From Homarus americanus (Eukaryota; Arthropoda; Malacostraca; Decapoda; Nephropidae), in assembly GCF_018991925.1 (NCBI RefSeq), contig NW_024744482.1:667501-731500 (forward strand): 64,000 bases of DNA, in the 5' to 3' direction. The notes below the pieces were generated by a model. It saw only the letters and a list, made by a program, of their open reading frames with translations. It searched no databases and was not told where the DNA came from. Made by a program: the position numbers and the translations under genes. Positions within the stretch are counted from its first letter, which is position 1, and each line of letters opens with the position of its first letter. Positions 1-11,521 of the stretch are shown piece by piece.

Positions 1-118
1 GTGGTGGTGGAGGCAGTATCACCCCTGGCTGCGTGAAGAGTGTGGTGGTGAGGCAGCATCACCCCTGGCGGCGTGAAGAGTGTGGTGGTGGAGGCAGCAT
101 CACCCCTGGCAGCGTGAG
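1..118. repeat. 40-41 bp tandem repeat cut by the window edge
   Basis: Three copies of a GC-rich unit (GTGGTGGTGG, then AGGCAGCATCACCCCTGG, then GCGTGAAGAG) start near positions 1, 42 and 82. The second copy has lost one GTG-area base, so reading frames do not carry through. The array runs off the left edge, so its true length is unknown. Confidence 0.85.
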
Positions 119-292
119 GCAGGTGGTCACGCTTCACTGCTGGCTTGTAATGAGCGTCTGAATTACGATCATATTGTTAGAGGAAATACTCAGTGTAAGC
201 CGCAAGTAATACCTTTAACACAGCTCTAAAGATGTGTATATTATAGTGTGACAACTGTTTAATATCTACATTTGTATACCTAGCCCCCACTT

Positions 293-415
<123 letters not shown>

Positions 416-609
416 AGTTATTTACAAGCCTTAATACCAGGACGTTATTGCAAAGGTGAAAGTAGAAAGGGATGTTATGAAGTTCAGCCTCAGTTTAAGG
501 GCAAAAAGCTACCGAAACGTGTTCTGACTGACCATCATATTCGTTTAAAGTTTCCTGCCGGAAAATGAATATATCAGAGATAATTACCTTAGTGCCACAG
601 TTGAAATGT

Positions 610-613
<4 letters not shown>

Positions 614-701
<88 letters not shown>
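614..701. repeat. AT microsatellite
   Basis: An uninterrupted TA run of about 88 bp joined to the right arm of the inverted repeat. Confidence 0.97.
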
Positions 702-705
<4 letters not shown>

Positions 706-766
706 AGTTAGAGCGAAGTATACAAATGTAGATATTAAACAGTTGTCACACTATGATATACACACC

Positions 767-1215
767 GTTTATATTACATTATGTACAAAATACTCGACTT
801 GACAAAAAATTACATACAAGTATTTTAATTTGCAGTTACTTGCAGTTTTCTTGCTTGAGCTTCTGTTTTATTACACACGAGACATGAAGAAACCTTAACG
901 AGAACATGTACATAAACGTTTACTGGAAGTGTTCCTCGGGAGGTGAACAAATATAACACAGCAACTTTGTTTTTCAGAGTCATTTTCTTGTGATGCTTTA
1001 AGATGTGATTTATTTGATCGTTGTCGGCTCTTTATTTAACATGCTAAGGAGTTTCCAGGCTAATTATGGCTTCCTCTATGTTAACTCTTCCTAAACATGT
1101 TAAATTTATTCTTCCTATGTTCCTGTACATGTTAAGTTATCTCTCCATGTTAAGTCATCTCTCCCTCATGTAATGCCTGCTCACTCCCACCAACACCAGC
1201 GAAAGTAATGTTTTT
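767..1215. other. Unique AT-rich DNA, no gene seen
   Basis: Non-repetitive AT-rich sequence. It contains a loose recurrence of CATGTTAA-like words at about 1080-1160 but no long open frame or RNA gene. Confidence 0.6.
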
Positions 1216-1220
1216 ATGTT

Positions 1221-1480
1221 CCCATACGCGGGATGCAGCGGCTGAGTGGGTACAGAGCTCGCTTCCTCTCCAAAAGGTCGCTGGTTCGTGCCCGGGGCTC
1301 TCCCAGTCGACCCAGCTTTGCAATTGTAATCTGACTACTTGAGGAAGTGACGGCGGCCGGGTGCAGTGTCGCTCACGTTGGGTACTCTGGGTTAGTACGG
1401 GTTAGTACTCAGACCTGTGAGATCTACTTCACCTTCTGGCTGTTGTAAACGTTAAAGGCTGGCAGACTATGTTCAGGGAA
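1221..1480 (+). mobile_element. tRNA-derived SINE
   Basis: A polymerase III A-box-like sequence GGCTGAGTGG lies at 1240-1249 and a B-box-like sequence GGTTCGTGCCC at 1283-1293. The spacing of about 34 bp is what tRNA-derived promoters show. The B box differs from the consensus GGTTCGANNCC at one position. The GC-rich head stands out from the AT-rich surroundings and is followed by a non-tRNA body (about 1310-1480) with a doubled GGGTTAGTAC word. A functional tRNA is unlikely, because no clean cloverleaf closes around the boxes. The 3' end is uncertain and no clear target-site duplication was found. Confidence 0.65.
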
Positions 1481-2310
1481 CCTCCAGTAATATATATCAT
1501 TTCATAGTTTGACAAGATCTAAGGAAAATATTCTCACTATACGACCATTTTTTCTCTTTTCGACTGTGTATGAAATGCATATTTGTCTTACCAAAACCGG
1601 AAAATAATCTATGTTTCAGAATAATAATTTTGTACTATTTTGTTCATTGGGGTTACGTAAAGAATTATTTTATATGAACAGTTTCGCCAAGCAATACACC
1701 GCACACTATAACAGCGACACTATGAGATACAACCAAGAGAACTAAATCGTGATATGAACAAGCTAACGTGCATCACCACTCCTTGTAACCGCGTTGTAAC
1801 GATGACTCACGCCAGCGATTATCTCAGCACTACAGTACGTATAGTTTACAGGACTCCCACCGTGTGCTGCTCCGCTCAACATGCCTTGCCGTCGCTGAGT
1901 GTCCCATGCCTCTTCTCACGCCCTCACGGACTTATAATTTATATCACCAAGATGCTCCCTGATGTAAGACTCTACCTTACTCATATCACGTTGGATAGAT
2001 AGATAAATAAATAGATGGATAGATAGATATATACATGGTTCAGCATGCATACAAACAACGCAGATATATATGTATACATAGGCCGTGTATGTATACAATT
2101 TACTATACATAAGCCGTGTATACAGTCTCGAATATACGTAAACAGTGTAGGTATCCAACCAATGGTAAACAATGAGGCAGTTCAACCAAGGGCAACCAAC
2201 ACTATGCGAATTAATGAAGTAACTATGACTTACCTGGAGTCGTGACACCTGTATAATGAGTATCTGGGGTAGTGAGGTTCTTCTTCCTTTATGGCCATGA
2301 GTCACGTGCT
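1481..2310. other. Unique DNA with a short GATA-type tract, no gene seen
   Basis: Two overlapping open frames occur here, but neither has a recognisable domain. A degenerate GATA/AAAT tetranucleotide tract lies at about 1994-2030. Several GTGTAT-containing words recur at 2080-2150. Confidence 0.5.
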
Positions 2311-2318
2311 GCGATAAT

Positions 2319-2344
2319 TTGTCTGTCTGTCTGTCTGTCTGTTA
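2319..2344. repeat. TCTG microsatellite
   Basis: A short tetranucleotide TCTG/GTCT run of about six units. Confidence 0.9.
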
Positions 2345-2526
2345 ATGTTTCCTCCGCTTCCATGATTGAAAGGAAATGAAACTCGACAAGGGAGGAAGTG
2401 ATAGAGGGAGCGGTGTAAAAAAAAAGTTAGAGTAAAAGATTGATAAAAATGTGTAAACAATGTAAAGAAAATGTGACTAAATGAGTTTAAAATGTAAAAA
2501 AAAAATATTAAAAGTGTAAAAACTGT

Positions 2527-2556
2527 AATAAATAAATAAATAAATAAATAAATGTA
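2527..2556. repeat. AAAT microsatellite
   Basis: About seven AAAT/AATA units inside a wider A-rich tract (2405-2600). Confidence 0.9.
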
Positions 2557-2765
2557 AAAAAATGGCAAAAAATAAACCGTAAACAAAGAGCAAAAATGTC
2601 ACAATTCTACTACCAAAAAATCACACAGGGCATAAATACAAACATTAATCCCTCTATGCCTCACCTCAGCAACTGACCCTCATAACAATTAGCTCTCTCT
2701 TACAAGGCACAATGGCATAAGGTTAGCTGCGTCATGGGGTCGCTCTTTAGACTCTCAGTAGCTGT

Positions 2766-2768
<3 letters not shown>

Positions 2769-2828
<60 letters not shown>
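2769..2828. repeat. GT microsatellite
   Basis: A pure GT run of 60 bp. Confidence 0.97.
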
Positions 2829-2830
<2 letters not shown>

Positions 2831-2919
2831 CTTGTACAGTGTCATTAGAATTTGTACTATATGGGTCAAGTTTATTTGTATTTTTTATGGAATATTTGTG
2901 TTAGTTTTGAGGGATGAAG

Positions 2920-2935
2920 TTATTATTATTATTAT

Positions 2936-2967
<32 letters not shown>

Positions 2968-3006
2968 ATAGTAGTAGTAGTAATAGTAGCAGTAGTAGTA
3001 GTAGTT
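2920..3006. repeat. ATT then AGT trinucleotide array
   Basis: A compound repeat: TTA/ATT units change to AGT units at about 2937, with scattered AAT and AGC variants. It yields poly-Ser and poly-Leu frames that are not genes. Confidence 0.95.
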
Positions 3007-3239
3007 GTAGGATAGACTTCTTACCTGTAAATATGAATCCATCCTGCACCCAGGTTGGCTCATTGACCACTCGGGTAAAGGTTAGTCTCGAGAAAGACCA
3101 AGAGACGAAATAAACAGCTTAATATTGAAGAGAAGAAGAGAGCGGGGTAGGAACATATCACTTTATCATTATACTGGACGATCATTAACCGAATAGTAAT
3201 GAAAATAGACAACTCTAATATGCTAATTTATAAAGGTTG

Positions 3240-3340
3240 GGGTCTTAGTCTCCCTCTTCTCCCCCCTTGCCTCCCTCGCTCCATCTCTCCCTCTCTCCCT
3301 CTCTCCTTCTCCCCTCCCTCCCTCCCTCCCTCCCGTCTGT
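3240..3340. repeat. CT/CCTC pyrimidine tract
   Basis: A pyrimidine-rich stretch ending in a CCCT array (about 3315-3334). Confidence 0.85.
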
Positions 3341-3459
3341 GTTACATTTAAGGTGAGGTGACCAGATAGATGCCTAGGAGAGATAAGTTTAACCACACTA
3401 CACCAAGTCGTAACCTCCCCACCACATCTTCACTACCTCCTCTACCACCACTACCACAC

Positions 3460-3511
3460 CTACCACCACCACCACCACCACCACCACCACCATCACTATT
3501 ACTACCATTAC

Positions 3512-3540
<29 letters not shown>
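3460..3540. repeat. CCA and CA microsatellites
   Basis: A CCA array (about 3462-3492) is followed by a CA run (3512-3540) inside a C/A-rich block of roughly 270 bp. The proline/threonine and valine/glycine frames here are shadows of the repeat. Confidence 0.95.
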
Positions 3541-3542
<2 letters not shown>

Positions 3543-3849
3543 TCCACTGCCCACTCCTCCCTCCACCTCCCCATCCCACACACCCTCTCCAAACACCACT
3601 CCCTCCCCTCTCACACCTCTCATCAACCACACCTCCTCCGCCAATCACCCAACTCCCTCCTGCTGTGTGCACCCAATACGTTAATGAAGGACAAGCGGTG
3701 GCAATAAGTTATCGCAGCCTGGAGTCACTATGAGGTGTTGTGGTTGATGTTTACTGTACATATCGTTCACTGCGGTGCCAATCATGCCTCACAGACCATG
3801 TAAAGTACTAGAGGTCGGGGAATAAACATTGGAATATTGTGTGAATGTA

Positions 3850-4036
3850 TCTTCTCTTCTCTTCTCTTCTCTTCTCTTCTCTTCTCTTCTCTTCTCTTCT
3901 CTTCTCTTCTCTCCTCTTCTCTTCTCTTCTCTTCTCTTCTTCTCTTTCTCTCTTCTCTCTCTCTCTCTTCTCTTCTCTTCTTCTCTTCTCTTCTCTTCTC
4001 TTCTCTTCTCTTCTCTTCTCTTCTCTTCTCTTCTCT
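3850..4036. repeat. TTCTC pentanucleotide array
   Basis: About 187 bp of CTTCT/TTCTC pentamers with a few CT-rich interruptions near 3912 and 3941-3985. All six frames stay open because of the repeat; none is a gene. Confidence 0.98.
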
Positions 4037-4220
4037 CTTACGTACAATAATAGCATCTTTGTTTTGGGTGTGAAGGTTTTTGCTTTGTGTTAAGCTAAAA
4101 AAAATGTAAATAATTATTGGAATATAGAAAATAATCATCTAATTTTAGTCAAGATTAAATATATAATCACCTTACTTTTGTCATACTTATTTTGGGTCAA
4201 ATTAAGGGAGTATTTGAAGT

Positions 4221-4221
<1 letters not shown>

Positions 4222-4296
<75 letters not shown>
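4222..4296. repeat. GA microsatellite
   Basis: A pure GA run of about 75 bp. Confidence 0.98.
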
Positions 4297-4302
<6 letters not shown>

Positions 4303-4439
4303 GTGGCGCACATTTTGCCATGATGAAGCTGGTGGTGGCGACGCTGGACTAAGCTTGAAAGGTTAGATATAATGAGAAGGTTGGAAACTATGATGAACGA
4401 CTCAATTTAGAATAACATGAAAACTTTAGAAATAATATT

Positions 4440-4548
4440 AGATGTTTTAGCTCAATCCTTTTGTCTCTTTTTTTTCTCTCTCTTTATCTTTACTTCCTCT
4501 TGTCCTTCTGTCTGTTTACTTAGTTGGTTTTCTTTTTCTGTGTTTCAT

Positions 4549-4615
<67 letters not shown>

Positions 4616-5045
4616 ATAGCTCAGACTCTCTCTCTCTCTCTGCTTATTTTATCTGTTTTCTCTTTCTCTTTATAATATATATATACAGTATATATATATT
4701 TAATTTCTTTGTCTTTCTCTCCTTCTCTCCTTGCCTCTATCTTCTCTCTCTCTCTTCCCTTCTCTTTACCTCTATCTATCAACTGTTTCATAATTCTTTT
4801 TTCTCTCCTTCTCTCATTTTCTCGATGTTTATATTATATGCTATCTCCTCTGTCATTGCCTCTATCTTCATTCTGTTTAATAATTCCTTTTCTCTCTCCT
4901 TTCTTTGTCTCTATCATCTTTACAACCTATCTTCTCTGTCTCTCTATCCTTCCCTCTTTGCTCTATTTTTATTCTCTTTCATAATTCCTTTTTTCTCCCC
5001 TTCTCTCTTTATCTCCTCCGTCTCTCTCTCTCTCTCTCTCTTCTC
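4440..5045. repeat. Pyrimidine-rich tract with degenerate ~95 bp units
   Basis: A 600-bp tract that is strongly T/C-rich on the plus strand. It includes a pure TC run at 4551-4613 and a short AT run at 4676-4700. A phrase containing CATAATTC or AATAATTCC followed by CTTTT recurs near 4787, 4879 and 4980, suggesting old units of about 95 bp. The 232-residue Ser/Leu/Phe-rich open frame is a low-complexity artefact. Confidence 0.75.
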
Positions 5046-5344
5046 TTTTATAGGACAGTCGTACTTGGTCCAATCACATGATATCAAAATAGTAAATAAA
5101 CAGCATGACACCTGACCAATAAACTGTCCCTCTACCAATTAATACTCACCTTTGACACTTCCTACCTTGATCTAATGACTCGATCTAATTACAAGCATTC
5201 TTCACCCATGATGTAATTACCACGGTCTTCACTGGTGGGTTGTGGACAAGTTAAGCTGTGTTTAAAAGATGATAATTGGATCTTAAGCAACAGCACGAAC
5301 GTAAGCTTGGATTTTTGTGTTATCGTCAGTATGGTAATAGTTCC

Positions 5345-5402
5345 TGCCTCCCCTCTCCCCCTTCCCCTCCCCTCCCCTTCCCTTCCTTTCCCCTCCCCTC
5401 CC
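5345..5402. repeat. C-rich CCCCT tract
   Basis: A run of CCCCT/CCCTT words on the plus strand, which makes the minus strand G-rich. Confidence 0.8.
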
Positions 5403-5559
5403 GCCACGTCAGGTAAATAGTCAATGGAGACACAGGTTTGACTAATTAGATGAACAGGTGTGATTCTTACGGGCGGAAATAAGTCACCAGGTACCGAGTT
5501 TTTCTTTTCTGAATTGGTAAGTTTGTGAGGTTTTTTTTTGTGTTTAAGGGAGATTAGAT

Positions 5560-5665
5560 TTGCGTTTTGTTATGTTGATTGTTGGTTAGGTTTGGTTAGA
5601 TTAGGTTTGGATTTTGTTAAGTTATCTTCATTGTTAGTTAGGTTTGGTTAGATTAGGTTTGCCGG
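5560..5665 (+). repeat. TTAGG/TTTGG-like degenerate tract
   Basis: GGTTAGGTTTGGTTAGATTAGGTT occurs twice about 70 bp apart. It belongs to the telomere-like family scattered through the window. Confidence 0.75.
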
Positions 5666-5708
5666 TTGTGTGACTCAAGTTTTAGAAGAGATAATTACGT
5701 TAGTTTCT

Positions 5709-5709
<1 letters not shown>

Positions 5710-5748
<39 letters not shown>
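5710..5748. repeat. GAT microsatellite
   Basis: Thirteen GAT units, seen as poly-Met in one frame. Confidence 0.96.
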
Positions 5749-6259
5749 GCGTTGTGGTTAAGAATTATACCAACTGTGACATATCGATAATTGATAATTT
5801 AGTAATTGCTTTTGTTATGTCTCCTATGGTGGTAATTGATATGCTAATGTCACTGATAAGAAATATATATTGACGTTAATTTCTTGGCTTAGGTTTTCGT
5901 GTTAATTAATATATTAATGACAACAATGAGGGACAGATACTGATATTATTGCCTCCGTCTTATTGATAATTAGTATGATAATGTCAACGCGGAGAAAAAT
6001 TCTATTGATGGCTCCACTGTTTAGGTTTTGTTGATGGTAAATACAAGTTGATGTTTATGATACGATATTAGTTTATGGATGAATCTATTACCTGGATTAT
6101 CGTAGTAATTAGGATATAAATGTCAGTGTTGATTGATGGGAAGATCTTAGTTGTATTTGTGAGTGGCGGAGTCTTGTGATAATTAATGAATAGATACGTA
6201 AAGTGATTTGCTTACTTGTGGGTGGATCGTGTTACCTGGTTCATGTTGGTGTTACCTGG

Positions 6260-6262
<3 letters not shown>

Positions 6263-6303
<41 letters not shown>

Positions 6304-6309
6304 TACCCA

Positions 6310-6342
<33 letters not shown>
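6263..6342. repeat. GA array facing a TC array
   Basis: A GA run (6263-6300) is separated by 12 bp from a TC run (6313-6342). The two are complementary, so a single strand could fold into a hairpin with a stem of up to about 30 bp. Confidence 0.95.
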
Positions 6343-6344
<2 letters not shown>

Positions 6345-6598
6345 GATAAACACACCACTGCATCTCAGGTCAAAAGGGTACATAGATCAGGTCAGTGCGT
6401 GGCTGAGAGCGTTGTAAAACCAGATGCGCCAGAGTGAAAAGTGTTTGTAATCTCTTGTAGCAAAAACTAGCAATAACGAGCTCAGATGGGTAATAAAATG
6501 GGTGGTAATCTATCTGTGGGATGTATTACACGGGCATGTTGTCTAGTGTTGATGATTCAAGGTGGTTAGGAGGGGAATTACTTCTTGTTGTGTTGGTC

Positions 6599-6600
<2 letters not shown>

Positions 6601-6638
<38 letters not shown>
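6601..6638. repeat. GT microsatellite
   Basis: A pure GT run of 38 bp. Confidence 0.97.
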
Positions 6639-6639
<1 letters not shown>

Positions 6640-7500
6640 AAATTACTCCGTTCACCAGTCTCTGTTAGTCTCTGGACAATAAACCTCATTGGTCCAATTA
6701 CCGTCTCTAAACGAACTCATTATCCACCACAATTACCCTCATTAATCAAGGTACCACACACCTGTCTGAGGGTTGGCGACCACGGACCCCCCACTCCAAG
6801 GGTTTTCGGGTTGATAAGCATAATAATAGACTGATAAAGGTTCATAAGACTCCCCAAAGTTCTTAACGAATTTAACATTTAAGAATAGATGAAGAACTTG
6901 TTTGTGTTAGATAATAGAAGGTAGTCAATAAACAAGTTAATTATACTCTGGTTGTTATGATATATTGAAGGTGCAGTAGAGGTTAAATTTAAACATTGAG
7001 ATGATAATGTAATGTTTAAAGTCGATGTTTGGCCAGTTTAATTGGGCAGTTTGAGGTGTCTGGATATGCTGAAGGTAAAGTTTTAAATAACGATAACTTA
7101 GATTATGTACAGTTTAGTGTTATGAAAGTATAGTTAGTGTGTAGTTTGGATTTTGTGAGGTACTATACTGTTTAATGTAGAGTTTCAGGTGTTCGTTTGA
7201 TACCTGAAACATTGTTCTAATTATAGTGTTAAGACATAAGGCTTTTGGAGACTTAAAGATACGACTTATCTCCGTAAAGACATTAGAGATTTTATAACGA
7301 CGGAGATAATCACTTTCTATCTCTCTAAAGACTTAAGATATTTTATTGAGACTTAAGAGATAATTAACTGTTATCTATTATCTCTCTGTTCTAGGTCTTG
7401 GTCGAGTGAGGTCCCTATGTCATTAGTCCTGCCTCTTGGGTAAGTAGATAGAGCAATGACACAGATGTTTTTGTTTATATTTATGTGCTCTGATACTAGC
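6640..7500. other. Unique AT-rich DNA, no gene seen
   Basis: No long frame with non-repeat content. ACTTAAGA-like words recur at 7245-7350 but form no regular array. Confidence 0.55.
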
Positions 7501-7501
7501 C

Positions 7502-7789
<288 letters not shown>

Positions 7790-7975
7790 TACGCCACTCA
7801 CCTGTTCCACTGCAGGTTATGGAATTTAGTATTTTTTAACACTTCTTGTTATAATTCTTTTTATTCTTATTCTTATTCTTATTATTGTTATTATTTTATC
7901 TCCTGGATGGTGTAAATACATGCTGAAGCAATGTAGACTTGTATGACGGTTTTACTGAATATTATTTATGTAACA

Positions 7976-7994
7976 ATAATAATAATAATAATAA
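7976..7994. repeat. AAT microsatellite
   Basis: Six AAT units lying about 110 bp beyond the stop codon of the retrotransposon tail on the minus strand. They may mark that element's 3' end. Confidence 0.85.
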
Positions 7995-8104
7995 ACGGTT
8001 TACTAATAGAGTTGCAGCAGGTGGCTGAAAATATACAAACTTACATGTGATTTAGACATAATGATATGCGTTGAATTCATTTACAGGGCTGTACAGTACA
8101 TAAA

Positions 8105-8310
8105 TCAGGAGTTGTTTATTATTTTAACAATAGATAGGATGGTGCGATTCTTATATCTATCGGTGTGGGATCTTATGGGCTGAATTTTGTTGTAGTGGCG
8201 GACTGCGCGAGGTGGGCGGGGGACTGCCTGTGGCAGGAGGTGGCGATGATGAGGATGGTGCAGTAGTCCACTGCCAAACCTTGCTAGTGCTTGGTGGTGG
8301 AGGTCACTGA
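8105..8310 (-). pseudogene. C-terminal tail of a jockey/CR1-type retrotransposon ORF2
   Basis: The minus strand encodes the last roughly 65 residues of a non-LTR retrotransposon ORF2 protein. Recognisable words are ALARFGSGLLHHPHHRHLLP, then RPPRAVRHYNKIQPIR and HTDRYKNRTI, ending in a stop at 8105. In related crustacean and mollusc elements this HPRHRHLLP...TDRY block follows the reverse transcriptase thumb. Everything upstream (palm, endonuclease) is missing: sequence homology ends at about 8310, close to a short GTAT tract (8331-8348) that an unrelated frame reads through. It is a 5'-truncated dead copy. Its missing N-terminal neighbour resembles the separate piece at 40840-41274. Clade assignment is from memory of family sequences, not a search. 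Confidence 0.8.
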
Positions 8311-8330
8311 GGGATGTGTGTGTGTACAGT

Positions 8331-8348
8331 ATGTATGTATGTATGTAT
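8331..8348. repeat. GTAT microsatellite at the retrotransposon break
   Basis: About four GTAT units just upstream, in minus-strand sense, of the preserved retrotransposon tail. Confidence 0.85.
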
Positions 8349-8713
8349 AATTCGCGTTGTCCCTTACCGGTAACTAAACAGTAAGCGAGACACAACACAC
8401 AACACAACACAAGACTCCGTAAAATAAACATGTCCTCAAACTACGTAAACTAGAGTCTCAGGGCAATTTTAAGGCCATTTTGGAATTTTTTTATCTCATC
8501 TGTAACTTAAACCCGCCAGGTAGAAGCCTTTGTGAATCTCCAATTACCAGTCAATTTAACTTAGGATTCTGTAAGACTCAGAGGTCATGTGCAACACTGC
8601 GGGGGACTATCATCAAACACAGCCTCTGGGGGTTAGCAGTAAATTCTCTCTACCTTAACCAAGCTAATTGAAACTTGGGGGTCAAGGGGAGGTGCTGATC
8701 TGGGACCGTTTGT

Positions 8714-8899
8714 AGGTGCGGTACAGGTATTTGTACACCTGGTAGAAGTTGTTCATGTTGCTACAGGTGTGTGGGAGGTGCGGTACAGGTATTTGTACAC
8801 CTGGTAGAAGTTGTTCATGTTGCTACAGGTGTGTGGGAGGTGCGGTACAGGCATTTGTACACTTGGTAGAAGTTGGCCTTGTTACTACAGGTGTGTGGG
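8714..8899. repeat. Three 62-bp tandem copies
   Basis: Units begin at 8714, 8776 and 8838 with AGGTGCGGTACAGG. Copies 1 and 2 are almost identical. Copy 3 has diverged (GCATTTG, ACTTGG, GGCCTTG). Each unit holds a small internal dyad, ACAGGT...ACACCTG. No coding potential. Confidence 0.93.
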
Positions 8900-9700
8900 A
8901 GGGAAAATTTTTTAAATAGGAAAATGTATGATTGATATGGAACAACCTGATGAGTCACTGAAGGTAATAGATTAGTTACTTGATTGTTAAAGATAATAGA
9001 TGAACTGTTTATGAAGGTAATAATAGATTAATCTGTTTAGTAAAAGGCAGGTAAATGACATAAGGAAAAAAGTTTTACAATATATATTTTAGATTAAGTA
9101 GACAACAGAAGTTATTGGAAATATAATAAAAAAATCAGGAATATCTTTTAAATCTAGTACAAAATATTCTTTAAAATTTACATACCAGAAATGTGTATTA
9201 TTCTTATTTTATCTTATAATTTAAACGAAGAACATTTACAAGAATAAAAAAAAAACCAATAAATACAAGTAAAAATTTATAAATATATTCCAAAGTAAAA
9301 AACGAAATAAAAACCAGAAAAAATATAAAACACGAACAATTAAAACTCCCAGATAAATAAAAACAACTAAACAATCAAAAACACTTAGTAAAAACAAGAA
9401 GAAATTAATAAAAACAAAATTAAAACTCAAAAATATTTAGTAAAACGAGAAGGAAAAAAACAAGAATAAAAATCATTCATCTTTTTTCCTCCAGTGCCAG
9501 GTAGTAGCCGAGGACTCCTAGTTTATGGCATCATTTAAAACGCATTAAGTAAGTGTAGAGGTCGGTGGGGTGAGGCGGAGAAACGGTGTCGAGTGAAGCT
9601 GTGTCCGCCAAGGTGAGAATCTCTCGCCAATTTAGGAGGTCGTAAAAATAAAAATGAAAGGAAAATTAAAAAAAATAAAAATGACCCGTTAGTGTTATTG
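8900..9700. other. A-rich unique DNA, no gene seen
   Basis: Very A-rich on the plus strand, with repeated AAAAACAA/AAATAAA words at 9240-9470. Open frames here are Phe/Leu/Ile-rich shadows of base composition. Confidence 0.55.

Positions 9701-9704
<4 letters not shown>

Positions 9705-9768
<64 letters not shown>
9705..9768. repeat. CT microsatellite
   Basis: A pure CT run of 64 bp. Confidence 0.98.
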
Positions 9769-9774
<6 letters not shown>

Positions 9775-9789
9775 CTTCAACTACCAGAG

Positions 9790-10460
9790 TTATACATCTC
9801 TACGTCTCTTTTCACGAAAATTTTTTGTCATAAAAATTCAAAATATTCTTATTCACGAAAATGACCAATTCTTACCAATATTTTTTTTCATTTTTAGTTT
9901 ACTTTGAAAGAATAGCCAAGATAAATTATAAAAAATAAAATTACAAATGGTTCGTGTAAATAATTTTTTGTATTATATAATATTCATTTGTTGAACATAT
10001 TATAAAAAAAAATTTGTATTTATCTTTCTCGTTAAATATTTTCCTTGTATAGTGAAATTAAAATATAAGCGTTGCCTTTTATTTTTGTTGTATAATATTT
10101 ATTTGACTTATTTAAGAATAATATATTATAGTTTAAGTTTACATTTAATATTGGTGAAATATAAAGGCTTAGGTTAGGTTAAGTCATATTAAAAAATACT
10201 TCTGCGCCGGTTTTCGATTTCTTACTGACATTACATTATCAAATATATTCTCCCTGTTGCTATGTCAATTTTTCCTCGTTCATTATGTAGAAAATTTAAT
10301 AATATGATATTTATTCATTCGGTGTCATTTATTCAGATTTACGTATGAACGGTTAGTTTTCGTAATTTTTAGATAAGTCATTCTGAGAGTAAATTATAGT
10401 GAACGATGTGGCATGTGTTGTCCTTTGAGACACCTGAATACTGTAAATTAACAAAATATT
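9790..10460. other. Very AT-rich DNA, no gene seen
   Basis: AT-rich sequence with many TTTTTT and ATATT words and one short GGTTAGGTTA tract near 10170. No feature recognised. Confidence 0.55.
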
Positions 10461-10725
10461 TATATAGGGTGTCCCAGAAAATGTCCCTGCCTGCTCCCTG
10501 CCTGCTCTCTGCTTGCTCTCTGCCTGCTCTCTCTCCTTCCCTCCCTCCATCTCTGCCTGCTCCCTGCCTCCTTCACTGCCTCCCTCCCCCCCTGTTTGCT
10601 CCCTCTCCCTCCCTGTTTGCTCCCTCTCCCTCCCTGCCCCCCTCCTCCCTGCCTCCATCCCTGCTTGCTCCCTGAGACACTGCTAGTTGGAAGGAGGGAC
10701 ATTTTTTTCTGGGACAGCCTATATA
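10461..10725. mobile_element. MITE-like element with expanded internal CT-rich array
   Basis: Inverted ends are visible. The left end (10461-10486) reads TATATAGGGTGTCCCAGAAA then ATGTCCCT. The right end (10695-10725) is its reverse complement, with one mismatch and about three extra A/T bases. The TATATA edges fit insertion at TA, as in Tc1/mariner-type elements, to which the GGGTGTCCCAG-type terminus points (inference). No transposase is encoded. The interior (10487-10680) is a CTGCCTGCTCC/CTCCCTCC minisatellite that may have expanded after insertion. Open frames inside are repeat shadows. Confidence 0.7.
10487..10677. repeat. CCTGCCTGCTC-type minisatellite
   Basis: Degenerate 10-20 bp units mixing CTGCCTGCT, CTCTCTGCTTG and CCCTCCCTG words, pyrimidine-rich on the plus strand and lying between the inverted ends of the MITE-like element. 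Confidence 0.85.
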
Positions 10726-11286
10726 GTCAGAAAAAATCAGGTTAATTTCGGTGATTCTTATTTTGAAGCAATATTGATTATCTTTCTCATTATCACATTT
10801 GTCTTCCTCAGTATCACTATTGTCTTCCTATTACCATTTCTACCCCTACTATCTTCTTCATTTATCACCTGTATCTTCCCCATTACCATCTCCATCCCTA
10901 CTCTCTTCCTCATTACCCCCACCGCCACCCTCACCATCATACCCCAAACTCCCTGGACTAGTAAGTGGCTCAGAAAGACTGATGTTTGATGAGAAATATC
11001 CACTAGTTACGTCGTAAACCTAAGACACAACAGGTAATCTCCTCCAAGACCTACCTGAAGGAGGAATAATCACACGTCTCTGGAGGATTTAAGATTCGCG
11101 TGATGTAGAAGGTAATGCTGGGTTACCACAGGTGGCAGGGTGCTTGAGGTGGCCACATAAGGGTATTGGTGCTTATAGCCAAGACCAACTGGTAAGGACG
11201 TTTGGAGGGGTTTTGTCGAACGGTAGCAAGTACTTCTTGATTTGAGGGTGAATGTGGAGCCTCTCTCTCTCTCTGTCTCTTCCTTC

Positions 11287-11325
11287 GTTGTAGTGTTTGG
11301 TGTGTGTGTGTGTGTGTGTGTGTGT
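11287..11325. repeat. GT microsatellite
   Basis: A short GT run starting at about 11300, after CT words at 11262-11280. Confidence 0.9.
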
Positions 11326-11405
11326 GGAGTGATTATTGATGACGATGATAATGATAAATAATAATGATACTGGCGATGTTGGTTATAGTGTTGATAATTT
11401 TTTGA

Positions 11406-11521
<116 letters not shown>

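Noticed and set aside
4417..5115. 232-codon plus open frame
   Set aside because: Ser/Leu/Phe-rich translation of a CT-rich tract with pure TC runs; other frames in the same tract are also open.
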